Origin: JAQUCI01 sp034932685
GTDB taxonomy: Bacteria > Bacillota_I > Bacilli_A > Erysipelotrichales > Erysipelotrichaceae
Direction: 5' to 3'
Assembly: GCA_034932685.1 (NCBI GenBank)
Contig: JAYFOM010000004.1
Span: 32,000-95,999, forward strand
Length of the DNA stretch: 64,000 nucleotides
A model generated the notes under the pieces. It saw only the letters and a program-made list of their open reading frames with translations, was not told the DNA's origin and did no database searches. A program made the position numbers and the translations under genes. This document shows positions 44,629 to 53,714 of this stretch, piece after piece. The number at the start of each line of letters is the position of its first letter. The stretch's first letter is position 1.

Positions 44629-45072
44629 CTAACGATATACAACCGTGAATTCTTCAAAAACGATTGGCATATCTAAATTGAATTCATACCCTTTTTGGCT
44701 TGCGTCCCATTTAAAATATGAAATATGATTTCTTTGCCAGCTTAATAAATTTTCATCTTCACCTTCCAAAAAAGCAAGCGCAAAAGTCATATCAGAAAAA
44801 AGCATTGTACGTACACTTAGTGTTTGTATTACACATTGTGGGTTACCTTCAAAATCAGTAACGATGCTTAGATCATTTACTTGTGGCATATTTTCAAGTG
44901 CCAATAAGCTTGAAGTTGTAGCTTTCTTTTTACCACAAAGGACTAATTGTAAAAGCTCATCAGCACTCTTTTTATTTGATCCAAAAAAGAAGCACTCAAA
45001 ACACTTAGTGTTTTTATCACGATTAGTTTCATTTAAAAATGTGATACAGTATTGCTTACACCTATAATCCAT
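44629..45072 (-). CDS. ASCH-domain protein
   Basis: 147-aa protein with the ASCH fold: GKKKATTSSLLALE (RNA- or ligand-binding strand), then DFEGNPQCVIQTLSVRTMLFSDMTFALAFLEGE and the final VVYR strand. ASCH proteins are proposed to bind RNA; some hydrolyse acetylated nucleosides. The N-terminus is unusually rich in cysteine (CKQYC, KCFECFFF). It lies between the ABC exporter terminator and OsmC. Confidence 0.85.
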   Translation of the reverse strand: MDYRCKQYCITFLNETNRDKNTKCFECFFFGSNKKSADELLQLVLCGKKKATTSSLLALENMPQVNDLSIVTDFEGNPQCVIQTLSVRTMLFSDMTFALAFLEGEDENLLSWQRNHISYFKWDASQKGYEFNLDMPIVFEEFTVVYR

Positions 45073-45087
45073 AGTTCACCAATAAAT

Positions 45088-45105
45088 AAACCGGTAAACC
45101 GGTTT
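45088..45105 (-). terminator. Intrinsic terminator of the ABC-2 exporter operon
   Basis: AAACCGG-TTTA-CCGGTTT on the minus strand followed by ATTTATT, overlapping the stop codon. Confidence 0.75.
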
Positions 45106-46690
45106 ATAATCTGTTAAATCTTTTTGTACCACCATTTAGTAAGTATAACCACATTAAATAAGTAGCAAGAGCATCAATAAATAAGCATATCAAAATAAAA
45201 ACTGGTAATGATAGATAACCAATCGTTAAGATAAATCCTAAAGCATGAACACCAATGATCGCCATTCCACCAAAAATCGTGATAAGTACACTCATACTTT
45301 GCTTAACAACGATCGTTTCCGAATCCCATTCCATTTTAGGAAAGATAAGATTGGTCACTAAACCTAAAACAGCAAACATTATCGCAATAACGATTGATAT
45401 AAGTAACAAAAACAGTGCGGTTATAGCAGATACATCATAAAGAACTACACCAATTATAAGTGCAACGATATTTATAACTAAATTGACTACTACTTGTAAG
45501 GCAATTTTAGCTAGAAAGATACTTGCGGTATTTATTGGTAATGACTTTAATAAATCGATGTTTCTACCTTCAAGTGATATCGTACTTGATGTGATCATAC
45601 ACATTGATGATGTAAACATAATAGCTGCAGCCGCCATTGGTAATAATAAACCTTGCTGATCAAATGTACTCACATATATTCTAGCTTGATCTAATCCACT
45701 TAATGCACCAATGATCATAAAAACAATCAACATCAATGGCCCAACAATAGTATTCATTAAATACATGGTACTACCAAAATAACGTTTTGTTTGAAGCTTA
45801 AAGAACGCTATAAAACGGGAAGATGTTTTTAGTTCTCTTAATTTAAAATTCTTAACTTTATAGCCTTGATGAGCATTCATATTTATCTTTATAAAAATAC
45901 GATTGAATAAAAAGATAAACAAACCAAAAACTACAGTATTTAATAATGCATAAAGTATCAAACTAATGATATTTGAATGCAATAATGCTTCAGATAAAAG
46001 ATAAACTGGTAATAGATAACGCTTGGTATTCGCTAATAAAGCAGTTGCGCTTAGTGCATCCATCAATAATAATCTTTGCATTTGCATTGAACCAAACATG
46101 ATCAAACCAAAAAGCAAGATATAAAACACATTTCTGATCATGTTTTTATACTTAAAGTTACCAGTAAAACTATTAATGAAGATAGCACCTAAACTGGCAA
46201 AAACCATTGGTATTAGCGGAATAAAAACAAAGCCCAAAAAACCAATAAGATAATATAAAACTGATTGTGCTGTTTTAATACCAAAAATGATTATATATGG
46301 TCCCATTAAAAAGAAAGCGAAAAAATAATCCATTAATAAAAACGATAGTAGTTTTGATAACATAACGCTTGATCTTTTAACTGGTAGCGACATTAATAAA
46401 TCAAAATCACGAAAGCCAAACAAGTGACCTCCCGAGTTAAAGAAGGAAAGCGTGATCAACATTACAAAAGTCATGATGGTCATTAAAACCGGCATGATAA
46501 AACGACTCTCTGTTGGCAATGCTTCCATTAATAAGAAAGAATAAACAACTGAAATATAAAGCATTACCCCAGCTGGTAAAAGCACCATCGTCCAAGCAGC
46601 TGCTTTTTTTCCTTTTTTAGATGCCGCAAACTTATTATTAGAAAACAAGTTAATCAAAGCAATTTTAATCAGTATTAAAGTCTTATTCAT
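45104..46690 (-). CDS. ABC-2-type exporter permease
   Basis: Large integral membrane protein, 528 aa with about 12 hydrophobic spans. Typical ABC-2 exporter blocks include FGFRDFDLLMSLPVKRSSVMLSKLLS and SLEGRNIDLLKSLPINTASIFLAKI, two coupling helices implying two fused permease halves. It overlaps its ATPase gene by 8 bp. The substrate is unknown. Confidence 0.88.
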   Translation of the reverse strand: MNKTLILIKIALINLFSNNKFAASKKGKKAAAWTMVLLPAGVMLYISVVYSFLLMEALPTESRFIMPVLMTIMTFVMLITLSFFNSGGHLFGFRDFDLLMSLPVKRSSVMLSKLLSFLLMDYFFAFFLMGPYIIIFGIKTAQSVLYYLIGFLGFVFIPLIPMVFASLGAIFINSFTGNFKYKNMIRNVFYILLFGLIMFGSMQMQRLLLMDALSATALLANTKRYLLPVYLLSEALLHSNIISLILYALLNTVVFGLFIFLFNRIFIKINMNAHQGYKVKNFKLRELKTSSRFIAFFKLQTKRYFGSTMYLMNTIVGPLMLIVFMIIGALSGLDQARIYVSTFDQQGLLLPMAAAAIMFTSSMCMITSSTISLEGRNIDLLKSLPINTASIFLAKIALQVVVNLVINIVALIIGVVLYDVSAITALFLLLISIVIAIMFAVLGLVTNLIFPKMEWDSETIVVKQSMSVLITIFGGMAIIGVHALGFILTIGYLSLPVFILICLFIDALATYLMWLYLLNGGTKRFNRL

Positions 46691-47393
46691 GATCCGTTAA
46701 CCCTAAAAAGACTTCTTCAAGCGATTTTGTGCCCATAACTTCTTCTGTTTTTCCCATTGCGACAATCTTACCTTCTTTGATTATTGCTATTTGATCGCAT
46801 AATTTTTCAGCCACTTCAAGAACATGTGTAGAAAAGAAGATACTTCCACCATTATCACACATTTCTTGCATGATCATCTTTAAACTATGTGATGCTTTTG
46901 GATCAAGTCCAACAAATGGCTCATCTAAAACTAATAACTTAGGTTGATGAACCAAAGCGGCGATAATCGCCAATTTTTGTTTCATACCCCTTGAATATGA
47001 AGAAATACTATCACCCAAATTCGCGGTCAACTCAAAGATATCTGCATACTTACGGGTTAGTGTTTCACGCTTCTCTTTACTTACTTCATAGATATCAGCG
47101 ATAAAATTTATATAGCTAATACCTGTTAGAACTTCATAGAACTCTGAACTATCTGGAATATATGCCATATCCATCTTACAGCGAATTGGATCATTTGTGA
47201 TTGAGTTACCATTAACTAATATTTCCCCTTCATCAAACTCAAGAATTCCAACTACGCCTTTTATTGTTGTTGTTTTACCAGCACCGTTATGACCAATAAA
47301 CCCAAATATCTCACCTGGTTTTACTTCTAAACTAATGCCATCAACAGCGAGTTTACTACCATAACTTTTACGATAATTTTTAATTTTTAACAT
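46683..47393 (-). CDS. ABC transporter ATPase of the ABC-2 exporter
   Basis: 236-aa ATPase: Walker A GHNGAGKTT (about 33-41), Q-loop region AYIPDSSEFYEVLT (Pro-Asp rather than Gln), signature YSRGMKQKL, Walker B LLVLDEPFVGLDP and switch His FFSTHVLEV. The YSRGM signature is typical of BcrA-like exporters. A promoter precedes it. It is followed at once by the permease gene. Confidence 0.94.
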   Translation of the reverse strand: MLKIKNYRKSYGSKLAVDGISLEVKPGEIFGFIGHNGAGKTTTIKGVVGILEFDEGEILVNGNSITNDPIRCKMDMAYIPDSSEFYEVLTGISYINFIADIYEVSKEKRETLTRKYADIFELTANLGDSISSYSRGMKQKLAIIAALVHQPKLLVLDEPFVGLDPKASHSLKMIMQEMCDNGGSIFFSTHVLEVAEKLCDQIAIIKEGKIVAMGKTEEVMGTKSLEEVFLGLTDHE

Positions 47394-47416
47394 AGATCAC
47401 TTAGTCTCCTTTTTTT

Positions 47417-47445
47417 ATTATATTCACTTTTTTGCTTTATGACAA
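47417..47445 (-). promoter_or_regulatory. SigA-type promoter of the ABC-2 exporter operon
   Basis: Minus strand -35 TTGTCA (47440-47445), 17-bp spacer, -10 TATAAT (47417-47422), upstream of an AAAGGAG site. Confidence 0.72.
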
Positions 47446-47452
47446 ATCCCTA

Positions 47453-48595
47453 TCACTTTTTAGTTGCTACAATCAATGGAATGCTCATTTCATTTTCTGT
47501 CAAGCCGGCATGATGTGCTTTGAAATTATGTGAATAAGCTGTTTCATGAATAAACATGCGATTACCATACGCCATTGCCACATAATCGCCTACTATATCT
47601 GAAAGTACTGGATGTGCTAATCCTTCACCAAATATTTTGCTTGCGATCAAACTTGCTTTATCAAAAAGTACAAAATCCTTAAATTCTCGCTCAAATATTG
47701 ATACAAATTCCTCGTGACATTCATCTTTAACATAGAAGTTTGAACATCTTGGCTCGATACTAGGATTTCGCTTTAAACAAGCTAATAATTCTGGGTGATC
47801 ATTAAGATCGATCTCATCAACATCAATCATGCCATGATCTGGGGTAATTATTAAAAGGGTATCACTTAATATTTCTTCACTTAAATTTTTAAGTTGTTGA
47901 TCCAATGTTTGAATAACTTGTTTAGTGCTTTCACCATAACAACCATCATCATGCATAGTTTTATCTGGCTCATTCCAATATACATAAGTAAAGCTATTAT
48001 CTTTTTCTTCAGCTATCACTTTTATTCTGGAAATTACTTCATCAAAATTCTCAGCACCACCTTCTTTAAATGAAGGGAATATTGAAGATGTCTTAACGCC
48101 TGATCTTGCGATAATATCAATAATTTCAGTATAAGGAATGACATCATTTGCGACATTTAACTCAGTATATGTTTTACCACTATAATATTCGGTATTAGTA
48201 AATAATGTTATATCTTTATCCAGCGACTTAAAGTATTGATGCCATCCTAACCATCCGTTTTCAATTGGAAATTTTCCTGCTTGAAGTGCAGTTGTTGCAG
48301 CTACTGTGGTGCAAGGATAAACAGCACTTATTTTCGCAATCCGCTTAGATAACATAAAACTATTATCAGCTAGGTTATTCTCTATCACCTTGTTTCCCAA
48401 TCCATCAAGAATGATTAAAAAGATGTGTTTGTATTCTTTAGTTAACACTTCATCCATGATTTCTAATGTTGAATGAAAATGTTTGTTAGTATAATGCTTT
48501 AAAATACTGTTAACAAGATTGATTGAACAGTTTGAATTATTTGGATAAACAATACTCTCATTATCATTAATTGGGTAACGCAAATTCTTCAACAT
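47453..48595 (-). CDS. Alkaline phosphatase-superfamily phosphodiesterase (nucleotide pyrophosphatase type)
   Basis: Soluble, no signal peptide. Metal and nucleophile motifs: LIILDGLG (Asp), PCTTVAATTALQAGK (Thr nucleophile region), YWNEPDKTMHDDGCY (Asp/His) and ITPDHGM (Asp-His). The family hydrolyses nucleotide or phosphodiester bonds. The start at 48595 (MLKNLRYPIN) is the best family match; upstream in-frame codons exist and the ribosome site is weak. It overlaps the 3' end of the lipoprotein gene by about 30 bp, implying coupling. Confidence 0.87.
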   Translation of the reverse strand: MLKNLRYPINDNESIVYPNNSNCSINLVNSILKHYTNKHFHSTLEIMDEVLTKEYKHIFLIILDGLGNKVIENNLADNSFMLSKRIAKISAVYPCTTVAATTALQAGKFPIENGWLGWHQYFKSLDKDITLFTNTEYYSGKTYTELNVANDVIPYTEIIDIIARSGVKTSSIFPSFKEGGAENFDEVISRIKVIAEEKDNSFTYVYWNEPDKTMHDDGCYGESTKQVIQTLDQQLKNLSEEILSDTLLIITPDHGMIDVDEIDLNDHPELLACLKRNPSIEPRCSNFYVKDECHEEFVSIFEREFKDFVLFDKASLIASKIFGEGLAHPVLSDIVGDYVAMAYGNRMFIHETAYSHNFKAHHAGLTENEMSIPLIVATKK

Positions 48596-49553
48596 ACCAT
48601 TTACCATCAACTTTCTTTAAATCAAAACGACTATCTAAAGCAATCGCTGCTTTGTTGTTGTTACTGTAGTAAGCTAATGCATAGTAGCGTAGATAAATAC
48701 CACGCTGATATGCGACATTAAAATCAGTATATAGATAATTGTTGATCATAACCTTCATTTGTGGATACATGTAGATACCATCAAGCTCTTTTGTTAATGT
48801 GATACCACCTTGGGTGTTGTCACGATTTACACTTAAGCCAGCGCCACGTTCAAACTGGGCTTGACCATTATTGGTAAACATGTAATATACTGCTGTATCA
48901 TAATTCAAAACCCGATATGTTTCATCAACAATAAAATATTTACCCCAATAAAAATCAATCGTTCTTTGATATATGTATCTAGTGAACTCAATAAGGCTAT
49001 CAGTGACACGATAATTCACTTTAAGCTCATTAGTGTTACCAGATGAATCGCTGACACTATAAAGCACTTCATACACCCCAGCTTTATTAGTCGTTACTGT
49101 ACCATTATACTGAATACGATCTGTTACATCTTTTTCATAAGCGTCATATGCAAATATTAAGTTCATTTTAGGATCAGGATTAAATTTCGTGTTACGATAA
49201 ACTAGTATTTCCTTATCAACATACCCAAATACTGGTTTTGTAGTATCTACCACATTTAATATCACATTTTCCACAGTAGCGTGATTTTCAACTGAAGCAG
49301 TGATCGTTAAGGGATAACTACCACAAGTACTTAAGTCATATTCTCCCATGATCTTTAAGTTCTCAAATGGTATTGGATTTCCTTTATTATCACTTGCTCT
49401 AACGATTGCACTTAAGTTTTCAAGCACAAAATACTCATCGTTAACCTCAACCATGTAATTTTTCTGTTCAAGATGAATTTTTGGTGAGCGACTACAGCCA
49501 CTTACAATAGATAGTAACGACAAACCAATCAAGAATATCATCAATCTTTTCAT
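48567..49553 (-). CDS. Lipoprotein with two Ig-like (DUF5011-type) domains
   Basis: 328-aa lipoprotein with lipobox IVSGCS (Cys20). Residues ~30-115 and ~115-185 look like two bacterial Ig-like folds (STCGSYPLTITASVENHATVENVILNVVDTTKPVF; TTNKAGVYEVLYSVSDSSGN), and the remaining ~140 residues form an unrecognised domain rich in tyrosine. Probably surface-exposed, function unknown. It precedes the phosphodiesterase gene. Confidence 0.7.
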   Translation of the reverse strand: MKRLMIFLIGLSLLSIVSGCSRSPKIHLEQKNYMVEVNDEYFVLENLSAIVRASDNKGNPIPFENLKIMGEYDLSTCGSYPLTITASVENHATVENVILNVVDTTKPVFGYVDKEILVYRNTKFNPDPKMNLIFAYDAYEKDVTDRIQYNGTVTTNKAGVYEVLYSVSDSSGNTNELKVNYRVTDSLIEFTRYIYQRTIDFYWGKYFIVDETYRVLNYDTAVYYMFTNNGQAQFERGAGLSVNRDNTQGGITLTKELDGIYMYPQMKVMINNYLYTDFNVAYQRGIYLRYYALAYYSNNNKAAIALDSRFDLKKVDGKWYVEEFALPN

Positions 49554-49874
49554 ATTATCACCAACACAATCTATTGATTATTATATCGAAGCTTATTAAT
49601 AATTAACAGTCATTTTCGTGATATTGAACTATATTATTAATTTAAGTTGTTATTTTATAAATAATAAATATACGGATTGATCATAAACAAAAAAACTTAT
49701 TCTTGCGAATAAGTTGTTTTTAGTACATCAGGGCTGTAACTGATATACAACTAGGAGAATATAAATGAAAATTGTTTTTAGTAGACTTTTTCTACATCGT
49801 CAATATAACTTATCACTGTGAAAACTGCGTGAAAGAAGAATTCTATTTCATTTAAATCCCTATTTTTCATTAAT
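49554..49874. other. Intergenic region between the lipoprotein gene and the feo operon
   Basis: About 320 bp of A/T-rich sequence. It holds the feo operon terminator and a plus-strand ATG with TAGGAG at 49765 opening an 18-codon peptide; nothing else recognisable. A longer minus-strand reading frame (49778-50011) overlaps the FeoB-associated gene and is not supported. Confidence 0.6.
49694..49715 (-). terminator. Intrinsic terminator downstream of the feo operon
   Basis: AACTTATTC-GCAA-GAATAAGTT followed by TTTTTG on the minus strand, about 160 bases after the FeoB-associated gene. Confidence 0.82.
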
Positions 49875-50048
49875 CTAACACAAACCCTGATCTTGCTTAT
49901 GGTCGCGCTTATATTCCTCATAAATATTGATATCACACAAATGACAATCAGTTTTAGCGCAACTGTTGCATCCGCCTTTGTTTCTAATAACTCGTCGTAT
50001 GACAAATACAACGATGATAACTAATAAAGCTATTATAAATAGTTCCAT
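49875..50048 (-). CDS. FeoB-associated Cys-rich membrane protein
   Basis: 57-aa protein beginning MELFIIALLVIIVVFVIRRV, a single membrane helix followed by basic residues and the cysteine motif GCNSCAKTDCHLC. This matches the small FeoB-associated Cys-rich membrane protein family. It has GGAGG nine bases upstream and starts 1-2 bp after the feoB stop, giving the order feoA-feoB-this gene. The exact role in ferrous iron transport is unproven. Confidence 0.88.
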   Translation of the reverse strand: MELFIIALLVIIVVFVIRRVIRNKGGCNSCAKTDCHLCDINIYEEYKRDHKQDQGLC

Positions 50049-50049
50049 T

Positions 50050-52068
50050 TTATATCCTCCAAATTAGAGATAATACATTATAAACTACAAAAGACATTAT
50101 CCAAGCAGCGGCCATTTGATAAGCTAATATCAATATAGTATCCTTCACTTTAATAACTTCACGCTTAACAACAGCAACAGCCGCAAAACAAGGAATATAT
50201 AGTAAGGTAAAGATCATAAAGCTAATCGCTGATATTGGCGTAAAGAGATTACCAATAGCAGTTATTAAAGCTGAACTATCACTAATGTTCAATAGAACTC
50301 CCAATGTACTAACCACTGCTTCCTTAGCCGTTAATCCAGTCACAAGTGCACTTACTGCTTCCCAAGTGCCAAATCCAAGTGGCTTAAAGATAAAGGTCAA
50401 TTGGCCACTTATCAATGCCAACATACTAACTGAAGCATCATCAACCATTGTGAGACCAAAATCAAATGAACTTAAAAACCATATTAACATACTTGCTAAG
50501 AAGATAATGGTAAATGCTCTTTCAATGAAGTCCTTAGCTTTGTCCCACATTTGACGAATAACATTACGCCATAATGGAAAGCGATATAACGGTAACTCTA
50601 AGACAAACGGTGTTCCTTCACCTTTAAAAACAGTATTTTTTAATAGTAAAGCTGATAATATTGCTACCATGATCCCAAACAAGTAAATACTGATCATTAC
50701 CAAAGCTTGGTTATTTTGGAAAAAGGCGGCGGTAAATAAAGCGTAGATTGGAAGCTTGGCAGTACATGACATAAATGGTAATAACATGATAGTCATCTTG
50801 CGATCACGAGCGCTAGCTAATGTTCTAGTAGAGATAACAGCCGGTACGGTACAACCAAAGCCAATTATCATTGGTACAAATGATTTACCAGATAAACCAA
50901 GTTTCTGTAATAATTTATCAAGCACATAAGCTACCCGAGCCATATAGCCAGTATCTTCTAAGATAGATAAGAAGAAGAATAAAGTTACAATGATTGGCAC
51001 AAACGATAACACACTACTAATGCCAGTCAAAGCACCATCAATCAGTAAACCACTAAGCCAAGGGCTTAAATTCAAACCCATCAAGAAATCAGCTGACAAA
51101 CCAATTCCCCAATCAAGGAACTCTTCTAGAAGCCCCTGTAAAGTACCACCAATTGGTCCAAAGGTTAGGTAAAACATCAATGTCATAACAACTATAAAAA
51201 TTGGTATTGCCCATAAACGATGAGTTAGTATGCGATCAATCTTATCGGTTAAATTTTGTTGTTTCTTACCTGTTCCTGAAAATACATTTTTTACTACTTC
51301 TTCAATGAAACTGTATCGCATATCTGCCATAGCAGCTTCATTATCCATGTTAAGATGAAACTCCATGTCCTTGATAATATCATTGATTATTTTTAGATCT
51401 TGATCATGTAAATTTAACTCTTTTCTGATCAAATGATCTCCTTCTACTAATTTGATGGCAATAAAACGCGGATTATAACCTTTTTCTTTCGCCATAGGTT
51501 CAATCAAGTGTGATATAGCATGAACAGCACGATGAATCTCACCAGTACAAAAATCAACATATTTTGGTTTGGTCTTAGTGATCAATAAGCGATCTACTTC
51601 ACTAATCAATTGCTTAATCCCTTGATTACGCATCGCTGAAATCGGTATAGCTAATATTCCTAAACGCGTTGATAACTCATTATCATCAATTTTATTACCA
51701 CTCACTGTTACTTCATCAATCATATTGACCGCTAAGATCATCGGTATCTGAAGTTCAATCAACTGAAGCGTCAAATACAAGCTTCTTTCAATACTGGTAG
51801 CGTCAATAATGTTGATGATAGCATCTGGTTTATCCTTCATTAAAAATTCTCTAGTAACAATCTCTTCACTTGTGTAAGGTGATAATGAATATATACCGGG
51901 TAAATCAACAATGGTAATGTCTTTATGCCCTTTAATTATTCCTTCTTTTCTTTCAACCGTTACCCCAGGGAAGTTACCAACATGTTGATTACTGCCAGTC
52001 AAAGCATTAAACAAAGTTGATTTGCCACTGTTTTGATTTCCAATTAGTCCAATTTTGAATTTACTCAT
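50050..52068 (-). CDS. feoB: Ferrous iron transporter FeoB
   Basis: G-protein-coupled Fe(II) transporter. The N-terminal GTPase has G1 GNQNSGKST (10-18), G3 DLPGIYSLSPYT and G4 NMID, and the helical spacer domain follows. The C-terminal membrane part has about eight or more spans with two gating segments (PMIIGFGCTVPAVISTRTL and PCFAAVAVVKREV). 672 aa is in the family range. It overlaps feoA by 8 bp. Confidence 0.97.
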   Translation of the reverse strand: MSKFKIGLIGNQNSGKSTLFNALTGSNQHVGNFPGVTVERKEGIIKGHKDITIVDLPGIYSLSPYTSEEIVTREFLMKDKPDAIINIIDATSIERSLYLTLQLIELQIPMILAVNMIDEVTVSGNKIDDNELSTRLGILAIPISAMRNQGIKQLISEVDRLLITKTKPKYVDFCTGEIHRAVHAISHLIEPMAKEKGYNPRFIAIKLVEGDHLIRKELNLHDQDLKIINDIIKDMEFHLNMDNEAAMADMRYSFIEEVVKNVFSGTGKKQQNLTDKIDRILTHRLWAIPIFIVVMTLMFYLTFGPIGGTLQGLLEEFLDWGIGLSADFLMGLNLSPWLSGLLIDGALTGISSVLSFVPIIVTLFFFLSILEDTGYMARVAYVLDKLLQKLGLSGKSFVPMIIGFGCTVPAVISTRTLASARDRKMTIMLLPFMSCTAKLPIYALFTAAFFQNNQALVMISIYLFGIMVAILSALLLKNTVFKGEGTPFVLELPLYRFPLWRNVIRQMWDKAKDFIERAFTIIFLASMLIWFLSSFDFGLTMVDDASVSMLALISGQLTFIFKPLGFGTWEAVSALVTGLTAKEAVVSTLGVLLNISDSSALITAIGNLFTPISAISFMIFTLLYIPCFAAVAVVKREVIKVKDTILILAYQMAAAWIMSFVVYNVLSLIWRI

Positions 52069-52291
52069 TTATTAGTACCACCTCAATATTTTTCGCTTCT
52101 TCTTTTCTAAGTGTTAAGGTGTAACCTCTTAAAGCTATTTCAATCGGATCTTTCATTGGCGCCATATTACGCAAGAAAACTTTTGTTCTTGGTGTTAGCC
52201 CCATATCAAGCAAACGATGTCTCAATATCCCTCTCCCCTTAACCGCTATTATGGCAGCGCTTTGCCCAATCTTAAGTTCATCTAAAGTCAT
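52061..52291 (-). CDS. feoA: Ferrous iron transport protein FeoA
   Basis: Small SH3-like partner of FeoB, 76 aa: MTLDELKIGQSAAIIAVKG, RLLDMGLTPRTKVFLRN, PIEIALRGYTLTLRKEEAKNI, the full family pattern. Start ATG has AAGGAGAG. It is first in the operon, 14 bases from the operator palindrome, and overlaps feoB by 8 bp. Confidence 0.96.
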   Translation of the reverse strand: MTLDELKIGQSAAIIAVKGRGILRHRLLDMGLTPRTKVFLRNMAPMKDPIEIALRGYTLTLRKEEAKNIEVVLINE

Positions 52292-52304
52292 CGTTTCTCT
52301 CCTT

Positions 52305-52320
52305 GTTAGTTTACACTAAC
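52305..52320. promoter_or_regulatory. Operator-like palindrome of the feo promoter
   Basis: GTTAGT-TTAC-ACTAAC, two perfect 6-bp arms, directly downstream of the -10 box, covering the likely transcription start. The sequence resembles sites of DtxR/MntR-family iron or manganese repressors; the regulator is not in this window. Confidence 0.6.
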
Positions 52321-52348
52321 ATTATAGTACTTATACCCGTCTTGTCAA
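52321..52348 (-). promoter_or_regulatory. Consensus SigA promoter of the feo operon
   Basis: Minus strand perfect -35 TTGACA (52343-52348), 16-bp spacer, perfect -10 TATAAT (52321-52326). Confidence 0.85.
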
Positions 52349-52353
52349 TAAAA

Positions 52354-52387
52354 AACACTGTTACTTTGTTAAATATTTAACAGTGTT
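52354..52387 (-). terminator. Terminator of the MFS transporter gene
   Basis: AACACTGTTA / TAACAGTGTT, 10-bp stem with a 14-base loop, followed by TTTTATT on the minus strand. It lies between the MFS stop and the feo promoter. Confidence 0.72.
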
Positions 52388-52399
52388 CATTTTGATTTA

Positions 52400-53638
52400 T
52401 CAACCTATTTGCTTATTTGGTACAAATATCATTCTAGTATTTTTATCTTTAATTATAGCTATAAACGGTATTATCGCTAATAAATTGCCAATGATACCTA
52501 ACCATTTCAATGCAATTATCTCTCCTAAAAAACCATATAACAAGGCTGATACAGCACTGCCACAAATCGCAGCTGAGCCAAGAAAGCCAGTGATCATTCC
52601 TCGTTTCTCTTGTGGGGTATATATGATAAAGGCCGCATTAAATAAGGCATTGCCAACAGCGTTAGTGAGCTGTCCAATTAAGAAAAAGATGATCAATGCA
52701 TAATAACTTCCAATACTCATACCAGTAATGATCAACACTGATGAGCAAATAAAACCAATCATTGATACCCAATAGCGGTATTCTTCTTTTATCTTGATTA
52801 TCCCTATCAAAAACATTCCTAAAAGACCACCCGAAGACGCAGAAGCAGCGATAACACCATATTGGATCATATCCATCCCTTGACTTAAAACATAAGCTAC
52901 CATCAATGTATTAAAACCACTAGCCAATAAATTTATTAGTAAAGCAGCGATCATCATCGTTGATAAGCCAGGAGCTGAAAATGCGAATTTAGCCCCTTCT
53001 TTCATGTCATTTATAATCACTCTTATCTTAATTTCGGTAGTCTGATTTTTTGTTTTGATTGGTGTTATGAATATCTCTGAAAAAGCAGATATCAAATAGC
53101 AAACACCATTTACAAAGATCAAAACCGGCACTCCAAATAAAACAATCAAAGTACCACTAGCAGCTGAACCAACTAATCTAATTAATGAATCAGTGCCACT
53201 GGCAATTGATTGACCACGTACAACTTCATCTTGTGGTAAAAGATCAGGAAATAGTGACGATGCCGCTGGACTAAAGAAAGCACCACAAATACCAGAAATA
53301 AGTGCTACAAAAATTACCACGCTAACCTTAAGTTCACTTTTAAGTGCAAAGTAGCCAACCACAAGAAAGATAACCCCTCTGATCAAATCAGTCACAACCA
53401 GTACATTGCGACGATGCATGCGATCTGTCATCGCCCCTGTTATTGGACCCAGTATGACCATGATAAACATTGTGATACTACTAATTACACCCATTAGCGC
53501 AGTTGAACCGGTTGTATCAAACACCCAATATCCAATTGCTATACTATATAATATTGAACCAAATGCACTAAAAGCCATTCCTTGCCATAATAATACAAAA
53601 TCACGATTGACAAGTTTGTTATGTTTTACATTTTTCAT
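52400..53638 (-). CDS. Major facilitator superfamily transporter (MFS_3 type)
   Basis: Twelve-span transporter of 412 aa. The family blocks are FVLLWQGMAFSAFGSILYSIAIGYWVFDTTGSTALMGVIS (start), the loop motif GAMTDRMHRRNVLVVTDLIRG (motif A-like) and LPQDEVVRGQSIASGTDSL. This group usually exports drugs or siderophore-like compounds, but the substrate is not readable here. Separate transcription unit between the feo and MarR-ABC operons. Confidence 0.9.
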   Translation of the reverse strand: MKNVKHNKLVNRDFVLLWQGMAFSAFGSILYSIAIGYWVFDTTGSTALMGVISSITMFIMVILGPITGAMTDRMHRRNVLVVTDLIRGVIFLVVGYFALKSELKVSVVIFVALISGICGAFFSPAASSLFPDLLPQDEVVRGQSIASGTDSLIRLVGSAASGTLIVLFGVPVLIFVNGVCYLISAFSEIFITPIKTKNQTTEIKIRVIINDMKEGAKFAFSAPGLSTMMIAALLINLLASGFNTLMVAYVLSQGMDMIQYGVIAASASSGGLLGMFLIGIIKIKEEYRYWVSMIGFICSSVLIITGMSIGSYYALIIFFLIGQLTNAVGNALFNAAFIIYTPQEKRGMITGFLGSAAICGSAVSALLYGFLGEIIALKWLGIIGNLLAIIPFIAIIKDKNTRMIFVPNKQIG

Positions 53639-53714
53639 ATAATAACTCCCACAAAGTAAATGATATAGTAATTATTATTAATGTCAATATTAATTATATC
53701 AATATATTGATTGA

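Noticed and set aside
49778..50011. 77-aa minus-strand reading frame after feoB
   Set aside because: Overlaps in another frame the 57-aa FeoB-associated gene, which has the ribosome site and the family motif; the longer product has no recognisable feature.
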